Shown here one piece after another: positions 21,388 to 27,710 of a stretch of 29,486 bases of DNA. Where the stretch lies: positions 1 through 29,486 of the IMG/VR virus record IMGVR_UViG_3300048032_000044. One strand, 5' to 3'. How positions within the stretch are numbered: position 1 is the stretch's first letter; each line of letters begins with the position of its first letter. This stretch comes from a virus. The translations under genes and the position numbers were made by a program. The notes below the pieces were generated by a model that had not been told where the DNA came from, made no database searches, and saw only the letters and a program-made list of their open reading frames with translations.

Positions 21388-22344
21388 ATGAAGTTTTTTG
21401 AATTAGTATTAGACGAGGAAAAACTGCTACATGGCATAGATGCTATTAGTATTGTAGAGCATCCTGCGATAGAGGAGGATTTTATTACAATGAGCAAAGA
21501 CCATAAGTTTGAGTTTAAAGAAGTAGACCAAGAGAAAAAAATACTAATGGGTGCTGCTATGATTCCTGAAAAGCCTATCTACCGAGTAGATGGTGGAGAG
21601 GAGTATTATGTATTCTTTACTAAGGATACAATTCGCAGAGCATCTGAATTGTACTTAATGAATGGTAAGCAAAGCAATGCTACATTAGAGCATCAAGAGA
21701 AGATCTCAGGCTTGTCTTTAGTTGAGAGTTGGATCATAGAAGATCCTGAAAAAGACAAGAGCAGAGCCTATGGCTTGGAATACCCTGTGGGAACATGGAT
21801 GGTTTCAATGAAAGTTAATAACGAAGATATTTGGAACGAATATGTCAAGAGCGGTAAAGTCAAAGGCTTTAGCATTGAAGGATGGTTCTTACAGCGAGAA
21901 TCAGCTATTGAAATCAATACAGAACTATCAAGAATTGAGCAAGAAGAAGGAGAGCACCTACTTTCACTTTATCTATTGGGACTGACCAAAGGTGTTATTA
22001 AAAACGATAAGAGGTACAAGAATGGAAAAAAATTGGACCTTGAATCATACAGAGATTATCCTGATTCAGTATCTAACAATGCAAAAAAGGGAATTGCCCT
22101 TAATGAGAAGCAAGGCAACAAGTGTGCTACTCAAGTGGGTAAAGTTAGAGCACAGCAGTTAGCACAGAAACAGCCTGTATCAGTATCTACCATTAAGCGT
22201 ATGTATAGTTACCTAAGCAGAGCGCAAGAGTATTACGATGAAGGAGATACCACTTCTTGTGGTTATATTAGCTATATGCTGTGGGGTGGTTTAAGTGCTA
22301 AGAGATGGGCAGAGAGTAAATTAAAGGAATTGGATCAGATTTGA
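21388..22344 (+). CDS. Prohead maturation protease (S78-type, XkdF-like) with extra C-terminal domain
   Basis: A 318-residue protein. The N-terminal two thirds match the Peptidase_S78_2/XkdF-like family: LMGAAMIPEKPIYRVDGGEE, FFTKDTIRRASELY, a catalytic His102 in TLEHQEK, LVESWIIEDPEKDKS, GTWMVSMKV and Ser162 in VKGFSIEGW. The protease would cut scaffold and capsid subunits in the prohead. After about residue 205 comes a second domain with YRDYPDSVSNNAKKGIALNE, GNKCATQVGKVRAQQLA, TIKRMYSYLSRA and SCGYISYMLWGG, a conserved module of unknown role found fused to phage proteins. Scaffold and capsid genes follow. Confidence 0.75.
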   Translation: MKFFELVLDEEKLLHGIDAISIVEHPAIEEDFITMSKDHKFEFKEVDQEKKILMGAAMIPEKPIYRVDGGEEYYVFFTKDTIRRASELYLMNGKQSNATLEHQEKISGLSLVESWIIEDPEKDKSRAYGLEYPVGTWMVSMKVNNEDIWNEYVKSGKVKGFSIEGWFLQRESAIEINTELSRIEQEEGEHLLSLYLLGLTKGVIKNDKRYKNGKKLDLESYRDYPDSVSNNAKKGIALNEKQGNKCATQVGKVRAQQLAQKQPVSVSTIKRMYSYLSRAQEYYDEGDTTSCGYISYMLWGGLSAKRWAESKLKELDQI

Positions 22345-22396
22345 AAATGACCCAAAATTGTAATAAATCGTTGTTTAATTAGAAAAGTTCAGAAAA
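22345..22396 (+). promoter_or_regulatory. Possible late promoter before scaffold and capsid genes
   Basis: A 52-base gap, rare in this region. It contains TTGTTTAATTAGA (22371-22383), almost the same as the box at 5083-5096, followed by an A-rich leader up to ATG 22397. A separate promoter for the abundant scaffold and capsid proteins is plausible, but it has no good TAnnTTTG box. Confidence 0.35.
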
Positions 22397-23032
22397 ATGA
22401 ATCTACAAGAAGTATTCAAAAAGATTGAGATGGCTCTTACACCTAGTGAAGATGCTACTCCTGAAGTTCAGGCAGAAGTGCAAGAAGAAGTAAAAGTTGA
22501 AATGGCTACAATGAAACTCGTAGGAGGCGTTGTAGTAGAAGCAGAATCGTTTGAAGCAGGTGAGAATGTATTCCTACTTGGTGAAGATGATGAGAAAGTT
22601 GCAGCACCTGTTGGTGAGCATGAGCTAGAGGATGGTCGTATTCTTGTTATTGCCGAAGAAGGCGTAATCGCTGAGATTCGCGAAGCAGGATCTGAAGAAG
22701 AAGTCGTTGAAGAAGAATCAACTGAAGAAGCTATGGCTGAAGAAGAAGAAATGGCTTATGTAACTAAAGAGGAATTTGAATCAGCAGTAAGTGAGATCAA
22801 AGAAATGATCGCAGGTATGATGCCTAAAGAAGAGCAATCTGCTGATGAAGTTTCTGAAGAAGTTGAAATGAGTACTGAGGAAGAAGTAGTTGAGGTAGAA
22901 ATGAGTGCTGATGAAGCACCTGCTGCTAAGAAAGTTGCTGCTGCTCCTGTAGAAAAGAAACAAGATATGGTACAATTCAGCAAGAAAGCTGGATCTACAA
23001 CCTTATCTCGTGTAATGAGTAAATTATCCTAA
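22397..23032 (+). CDS. Capsid scaffold protein
   Basis: A 211-residue, extremely acidic protein between the prohead protease and the major capsid gene, where the scaffold is expected. It has an N-terminal helix, a compact domain (about residues 35-98, MKLVGGVVVEAESFEAGENV and ELEDGRILVIAEEGVIAEIRE), a Glu-rich middle, one predicted helix (EEFESAVSEIKEMIAGMM) and a basic C-terminus (VQFSKKAGSTTLSRVMSKLS) that probably binds capsid subunits. Three repeats of VEM(A/S)T or VEMSA may be protease sites. Low sequence complexity is usual for scaffolds. Confidence 0.7.
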   Translation: MNLQEVFKKIEMALTPSEDATPEVQAEVQEEVKVEMATMKLVGGVVVEAESFEAGENVFLLGEDDEKVAAPVGEHELEDGRILVIAEEGVIAEIREAGSEEEVVEEESTEEAMAEEEEMAYVTKEEFESAVSEIKEMIAGMMPKEEQSADEVSEEVEMSTEEEVVEVEMSADEAPAAKKVAAAPVEKKQDMVQFSKKAGSTTLSRVMSKLS

Positions 23033-23050
23033 TTTAAATAAAGAAGAAAA

Positions 23051-23977
23051 ATGGCTACAACCACTTCAATTACTACCACATATGCTGGTGAATTTGCGGG
23101 GAAATATGTTTCTGCTGCATTATTGAGTGCCGACACTATTGAGGGTGGCGGTATTACTATTAAACCAAATGTTAAGTTTAAGGAAGTCCTTAAGACAATG
23201 AACTTAGATGCTATCACTAAAGATGGTACTTGTGATTTCTCTGATACTTCTACGCTTACTTTGGCTGAGAAAATTCTTACTCCAAAAGAATTACAAGTAA
23301 ACCTTGAATTATGTAAGTCTGATTTTGTATCAGATTGGGAAGCAATCTCAATGGGTTACTCTGCATTTGACGAGTTACCTGCTAACTTCTCTGACTATAT
23401 GATCGGATATGTTGCTTCTAAGGTTGCTGCTAAGAATGAGCAAAACATTTGGGCAGGTGCTGATGCTAACGAAGGTGAGTATGATGGCTTCACTGCTTTA
23501 TTGGCTGCTGATGGTGATGTAGTAGATGTAACAGGTACAACTGTTACTGCTGCTAATGTTATTGACGAGTTGGGTAAAGTAGTTGATGCTATTCCTGCTG
23601 CAATATATGGTAAGGAAGATCTTTACATCTATGTATCTCAGTCTATCGCTCGTGCTTATGTTCGTGCATTAGGTGGATTCGGTGCAAACGGCCTTGGTGC
23701 TAATGGTGTAAATAACGCAGGTACTACTTGGTTCAATGGCGGAGATCTTGCTTTTGATGGTGTTAAATTGTTCGTTTGTTCAGGTATGCCTACTAACGAT
23801 ATGGTAGCTGCACAGAAATCAAACTTGTTCTTCGGTACAGGGTTGTTGAGCGACCACCAAGAAGTGAAATTACTAGACATGGCTGATCTTGATGGTTCGC
23901 AAAATGTTCGTGTAGTAATGCGCTTTACTGCAGGTGTTCAGATCGGTATTGGTGCTGACATTGTATACTACACTTAA
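23051..23977 (+). CDS. Major capsid protein (HK97-like fold)
   Basis: A 308-residue protein following protease and scaffold genes. Features: Ser/Thr-rich N-terminal arm, IKPNVKFKEVLKTMNLDAIT, LNLELCKSDFVSDWEA-like stretch (about 82-98), VIDELGKVVDAIPAAIYGKE (spine-helix-like region), YVSQSIARAYVRALGG, and a C-terminal RVVMRFTAGVQIGIGADIVY strand typical of HK97-type capsids in this group. No classical N-terminal delta domain is evident; a separate scaffold is present instead. A strong terminator follows directly, consistent with a highly expressed unit. Confidence 0.75.
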   Translation: MATTTSITTTYAGEFAGKYVSAALLSADTIEGGGITIKPNVKFKEVLKTMNLDAITKDGTCDFSDTSTLTLAEKILTPKELQVNLELCKSDFVSDWEAISMGYSAFDELPANFSDYMIGYVASKVAAKNEQNIWAGADANEGEYDGFTALLAADGDVVDVTGTTVTAANVIDELGKVVDAIPAAIYGKEDLYIYVSQSIARAYVRALGGFGANGLGANGVNNAGTTWFNGGDLAFDGVKLFVCSGMPTNDMVAAQKSNLFFGTGLLSDHQEVKLLDMADLDGSQNVRVVMRFTAGVQIGIGADIVYYT

Positions 23978-24001
23978 AAAGTAGTTAATTAATAATTAAA
24001 G

Positions 24002-24036
24002 GGGCAGGTAGGCTAGTGCTTGTCTGCCCTTTTTTT
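24002..24036 (+). terminator. Intrinsic terminator after the capsid gene
   Basis: GGGCAGGTAGGC (24002-24013) pairs with GCTTGTCTGCCC (24018-24029) including three G-T wobbles, with loop TAGT, then seven T (24030-24036). Confidence 0.85.
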
Positions 24037-24048
24037 AATATATAATAT

Positions 24049-24573
24049 ATGGCTTGTCTATTAACAAAAGGAAGAAACGAACCTTGTAAAGATGTAGTTG
24101 GTGGTATTACTGCTGTATACTTTGCAGACTTCGGGACATTAGGTGCTATTACCTATGATGGAACAGATACAGATGCTATTGATGCATTTGGCGGTACTCC
24201 TGATTGGTTTAAGTTTGAAGTAAAGGGCAACTCCAGCTTTGAGCAAACGATTACATCTAGCCGTGAGAACGGAACAACATTTTTTGACCAAACTCTAAGT
24301 TTGACATTTAAGAAAATGAGTAAGCAGACTCATAATGAGTTAAAATTAATTTCTTATGCTCGTCCTCATGTAGTTGTAGAGGATAACAACGGCAATAAGT
24401 TCTTAATGGGCTTAGATTATGGTGCTGAGGTAAATGGCGGAACTATCGTTACAGGTGCTGCAATGGCTGATTTATCAGGTTACACTTTAACTATGAATGC
24501 TCAGGAGAAAATTCCTGCTAACTTTGTAGATGCTGCGATTGCTGCTAATGCTTCTGTAATCAACGACATCTAA
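24049..24573 (+). CDS. Major tail tube protein
   Basis: A 174-residue protein isolated between two terminators, as expected for an abundant structural protein. It starts with a short Cys-containing arm (MACLLTKGRNEPCKD), then GGITAVYFADFGTLGAITYD, WFKFEVKGNSSFEQTITSSR, TFFDQTLSLTFKKMSKQTHN and late strands NNGNKFLMGLDYGAEVNGGT, ADLSGYTLTMNAQEK. The alternation of long strands and the aromatic-rich loops fit a tail tube fold (gpV-like) in Bacteroidota phages. It lies downstream of the capsid and far from the tape measure. AT-rich sequence upstream (24037-24048) could supply a promoter. Confidence 0.7.
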   Translation: MACLLTKGRNEPCKDVVGGITAVYFADFGTLGAITYDGTDTDAIDAFGGTPDWFKFEVKGNSSFEQTITSSRENGTTFFDQTLSLTFKKMSKQTHNELKLISYARPHVVVEDNNGNKFLMGLDYGAEVNGGTIVTGAAMADLSGYTLTMNAQEKIPANFVDAAIAANASVINDI

Positions 24574-24598
24574 GATCTAATATTTACAGAATCAAAAA

Positions 24599-24629
24599 AG
24601 CCCTTCCATTACGGAGGGGCTTCTTTTTT
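24599..24629 (+). terminator. Intrinsic terminator after the tail tube gene
   Basis: GCCCTTCC (24600-24607) pairs with GGAGGGGC (24613-24620) with one wobble over ATTAC, flanked by an A-run before and TTCTTTTTT after, so it may work in both directions. Confidence 0.8.
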
Positions 24630-24652
24630 GGTAGCAATGCTACCTAAGAGAG

Positions 24653-24706
24653 ATGAACAGGGCAAATATAACCATTATATTTCTTTTGGGTTTTATAATT
24701 AGATGA
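24653..24706 (+). CDS. Possible 17-residue hydrophobic leader peptide
   Basis: ATG follows AAGAGAG directly, the leader seen before other genes. The product MNRANITIIFLLGFIIR is mainly hydrophobic, and its TGA overlaps the ATG of the next gene (ATGA), suggesting coupling. Too short to be sure; it may be only the leader of the downstream unit. Confidence 0.25.
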   Translation: MNRANITIIFLLGFIIR

Positions 24707-25059
24707 TAATTGTAGAAGAAAATACAACTCCACAGATAAAGATGTACCTAAGGGATTTCACAACGGAATCTTTTGAGATAGAAATTATATCTGAGGATCA
24801 AAGAGTAGAGAAGGTTGATCAAGCTATATCGGGAACATATAATGATTTCAGAAAGCTATTGACATTTTCTTATGATGTTTCTGCTTTAGTGGCGGAAAGT
24901 TTTTATGTGGTAAAGATTTGGGAAGTAGGCAAGATCAAATTACTTTCACAAGATCGTATGTATATTATGCCGATAGGATCTAACATAAGCACATATCAGC
25001 CTAAGTTAGCTACAACAGAAAAAACAATGGATAACGAGTTTAAGATTTATGGAGAATAG
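24703..25059 (+). CDS. Structural protein preceding the portal, unknown
   Basis: A 118-residue beta-rich protein: MIIVEENTTPQIKMYLRDFT, FEIEIISEDQRVEKVDQAIS, and FYVVKIWEVGKIKLLSQDRM, which looks like an immunoglobulin-like or BppU-like small sandwich (an end pattern FYxxKI...GK.LLxxDRxY). It overlaps the portal start by 11 bases, so it likely acts in head or fibre assembly. No family named with confidence. Confidence 0.5.
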   Translation: MIIVEENTTPQIKMYLRDFTTESFEIEIISEDQRVEKVDQAISGTYNDFRKLLTFSYDVSALVAESFYVVKIWEVGKIKLLSQDRMYIMPIGSNISTYQPKLATTEKTMDNEFKIYGE

Positions 25060-26842
25060 TCAATTCAAGTTTGTTCAATTATCTAGTTACACTAGCCCTG
25101 TAATCTCTGAAAACTCTCGTAAGGGTTGGGTAGAGTATGGAGATGATAATGATTATTTTCAGTACCTAATAGATCGTTACAACGGATCGCCTACTAATAA
25201 CGCAGTCGTTTCAGGGATCATTGATATGATCTTTGGTCAAGGTATAGATGCTACCGATTCAGGTAAAAACCCTGAGGGTTACCTACAACTTCGTAAGTTA
25301 ATTAAGGATAGCGAACTTAAAAAAGTCATTAACGACTATTACATGCTAGGTAATGGTGCGTTTCAGTTAATCTATAATCAGAACAAGACTAAGATCGTAG
25401 AGGTATATCACATGCCTGTTGAAACCCTTAGAGCAGAGAAATGTAATGCAGAAGGCGAAGTTGAAGCCTACTACTATGCTTATGATTGGGATCAAGTAAG
25501 ATCTAAGAAGGGTGTAGAGCGTATTCCTGCGTTTGGATTTGGTGAGCAAGGGGATAAGGTAGAGATACTATACTTCCGCCCTTACAGATCGGGTAGCTAC
25601 TATTACAGCCCTGTTGATTATCAAGGTGCGTTACCATATGCTGAATTAGAGGGAGAGGTAGCAAACTACCACATTAACAATATTAAGAATGGACTTGCTC
25701 CTTCTATGATCGTTAATTTTAACAACGGAGTTCCGCCTGAAGAAGAAAGAGACAACATTGAATCTCAGATCAAGCAGAAATGGGGAGGTACTTCTAACGC
25801 AGGTAAATTTATACTTTCGTTTAACGATTCAGCAGACACCGCTGCTTCTATTGAGCCTGTTCAGTTATCAGATGCTCATAATCAGTACGAGTTTCTTTCT
25901 AGAGAATCACAGCAGAAGGTATTGGTAGGTCATAGAATTACTAGCCCTATGTTGTTTGGTGTTAAAGATCAGACAGGCTTAGGTAATAATGCCGATGAAA
26001 TAAAGACTGCATTTATATTATTTGACAATACGGTAATACAGCCAAAACAGAATCAAGTAATTGCTGCATTAGATCAGATATTGGCTTTTAACAATGTTTC
26101 ATTAAATCTATACTTTAAGACATTAACTCCTTTAGAGTTTACAGAGATTGAAGAAATAGATGATCAAGAAACGATAGAAGAAGAAACAGGAATCAAGATG
26201 GCTGCAGATCCTGACTTTACAAAAGATGATGAATCTCAGTGGCTAGAATACCTATCAGATAAAGGTGAAGATGTTAATGAAGAAGAGTGGGAACTAACTG
26301 CTGTACAAGATGTCTTAGATCCTGATAACGAAGATGAGATTGTAGATGCTATTACTTCTGTAAGTATGGCTGCTGTAAGTTCATATGGTGATGCTGACGA
26401 GAGATCTTCAGGCGATGCAGGTATGTTTAAGGTTCGTTATAGATACTCAGGTAATTTAAAAGATAACTCAAGAACATTCTGCGTAGAGATGGTAGGTTTA
26501 TCTGATAGCGGTAAAGTATATCGCAAAGAAGATATTAATCAAATGAGTTTCGCAGGTGTAAATGGTGGTCTTGCGCCAAAGGGTAGATCTACATACAGCA
26601 TCTTTAAATATAAAGGAGGGGCATATTGCCACCATAAGTGGGAACGCCTTATATATACAAGAAAGAGATCAGGAGGCAAATTCTTACCTAAGAGTAAAAC
26701 AGAGGCTTTAGAGAATGACAAGAGGGTAAGCCCTAGTGCTGCTGCAAGTGCAGGAGTTTCTAGTAGTAAGATCAATCCTAAAGATTACGATACGGCAAAT
26801 ACTCGCCCTATTGATATGCCCAACAGAGGAAAATTGAACTAA
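25049..26842 (+). CDS. Portal protein with long C-terminal extension
   Basis: A 597-residue protein. Residues about 1-370 follow the portal pattern: WVEYGDDNDYFQYLIDRYNG, NAVVSGIIDMIFGQGID, DYYMLGNGAFQLIYNQNKTK, VYHMPVETLRAEKC, YAELEGEVANYHINNIKNGL, and RITSPMLFGVKDQTGLGNNA with an EIKTAF helix, which resembles the stem and channel section of portals. After an acidic linker the C-terminus (about 450-545) holds MFKVRYRYSGNLKDNSRTFC, YRKEDINQMS and YKGGAYCHHKWERLIYTRK, probably a separate Cys/His domain not usual in portals. It forms the DNA channel at one capsid vertex. Confidence 0.8.
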   Translation: MENSQFKFVQLSSYTSPVISENSRKGWVEYGDDNDYFQYLIDRYNGSPTNNAVVSGIIDMIFGQGIDATDSGKNPEGYLQLRKLIKDSELKKVINDYYMLGNGAFQLIYNQNKTKIVEVYHMPVETLRAEKCNAEGEVEAYYYAYDWDQVRSKKGVERIPAFGFGEQGDKVEILYFRPYRSGSYYYSPVDYQGALPYAELEGEVANYHINNIKNGLAPSMIVNFNNGVPPEEERDNIESQIKQKWGGTSNAGKFILSFNDSADTAASIEPVQLSDAHNQYEFLSRESQQKVLVGHRITSPMLFGVKDQTGLGNNADEIKTAFILFDNTVIQPKQNQVIAALDQILAFNNVSLNLYFKTLTPLEFTEIEEIDDQETIEEETGIKMAADPDFTKDDESQWLEYLSDKGEDVNEEEWELTAVQDVLDPDNEDEIVDAITSVSMAAVSSYGDADERSSGDAGMFKVRYRYSGNLKDNSRTFCVEMVGLSDSGKVYRKEDINQMSFAGVNGGLAPKGRSTYSIFKYKGGAYCHHKWERLIYTRKRSGGKFLPKSKTEALENDKRVSPSAAASAGVSSSKINPKDYDTANTRPIDMPNRGKLN

Positions 26843-26843
26843 T

Positions 26844-27344
26844 ATGGCTCAGATACTATTTGTCAGCCCTGCTGATGTTATAAAAAGAACAGGAATCAAT
26901 GGGAATGTAGATCGTGATCAGATGATTCAGTTCATTAAGATTGCTCAGGATATTCATATTCAGAATATATTAGGTACAAAGCTATTTAATAAGATCTCAA
27001 GTGATATTAATGGCGATACCTTGACAGGCGATTATTTAACGCTTTTCACGAACTATATTCAGGATATGGTAATACACTACTCCGCGATAGAGATACTGCC
27101 TTACATACACTTTAAAGTAGCAAATGGAGGTATATACACTAAAGGTGCAGAGAATGGTCAGAGTGTAACAAAGGAAGATCTTGATTACTTAGTCCAAAAG
27201 GAAAGAGATATTGCAGAACACTACGCAAGAAGGTTTGTAGATCACATGGCTTATTATAGTTCTAAATATCCTGAGTACAATACATCATCAAATGATGATA
27301 TGTACCCTAGTAAAAATCAAAACTTTAATGGATGGGTTTTATAG
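26844..27344 (+). CDS. Head-tail connector (adaptor, DUF6712/gp6-like)
   Basis: A 166-residue helical protein that starts one base after the portal stop. It begins LFVSPADVIKRTGINGNVDR, with helices DQMIQFIKIAQDIHIQNILG, FTNYIQDMVIHYSAIEILPY and LVQKERDIAEHYARRFVDHM, the layout of gp6-like head completion adaptors that sit under the portal. The Asn/Ser/Pro-rich tail (YPEYNTSSNDDMYPSKNQNF) may contact the neck. Confidence 0.65.
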   Translation: MAQILFVSPADVIKRTGINGNVDRDQMIQFIKIAQDIHIQNILGTKLFNKISSDINGDTLTGDYLTLFTNYIQDMVIHYSAIEILPYIHFKVANGGIYTKGAENGQSVTKEDLDYLVQKERDIAEHYARRFVDHMAYYSSKYPEYNTSSNDDMYPSKNQNFNGWVL

Positions 27345-27424
27345 TTAAGAAGATCTATAAGCCAAAGGCTTCTAATATTAAGAAGTTAAAGGTGTATCTA
27401 AAAAAACAGAATAAGAATGGGTAA
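27332..27424 (+). CDS. 30-residue Lys-rich ORF
   Basis: Overlaps the connector end by 13 bases and the next gene by 8. The product (MGFIVKKIYKPKASNIKKLK, then VYLKKQNKNG) has eleven Lys in 30 residues. Position and overlaps support translation; function unknown. Confidence 0.4.
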   Translation: MGFIVKKIYKPKASNIKKLKVYLKKQNKNG

Positions 27425-27710
27425 CGGCTACGGAGCAATATATGGAAGCACTTGGTGGGGTTCACAGAACACTATCAACTTCAATGAGATTAGCTACTAC
27501 ATCTATGCGGTAGATGAGTTAAAGACACGAGCATTAGCTGATGGTGCTATTATGGAGGGCTTTGGATGTGCGAGTGAGGCTATCCGTACTATGGGTGAGA
27601 GAGATTCAGCAGAGGCGTTGTTTGATGCTTACAGCGTTAGGGTAGTTGCCGATAGCGGAGCTACGGAGGCAAGAATCTGTACTATTAAAGAAATAAGTTT
27701 ACTACGATGA
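27417..27710 (+). CDS. Small virion-associated protein, unknown
   Basis: A 97-residue protein with a Gly/Trp-rich start (MGNGYGAIYGSTWWGSQNTI), then NFNEISYYIYAVDELKTRAL and a CASEAIRTMGERDSAEALFD helix. Similar MGNGYG..Y..WWG proteins occur before fibres in flavobacterial phages, as I recall, and may link the baseplate to a fibre. Ends at an ATGA overlap with the fibre gene. Confidence 0.5.
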   Translation: MGNGYGAIYGSTWWGSQNTINFNEISYYIYAVDELKTRALADGAIMEGFGCASEAIRTMGERDSAEALFDAYSVRVVADSGATEARICTIKEISLLR

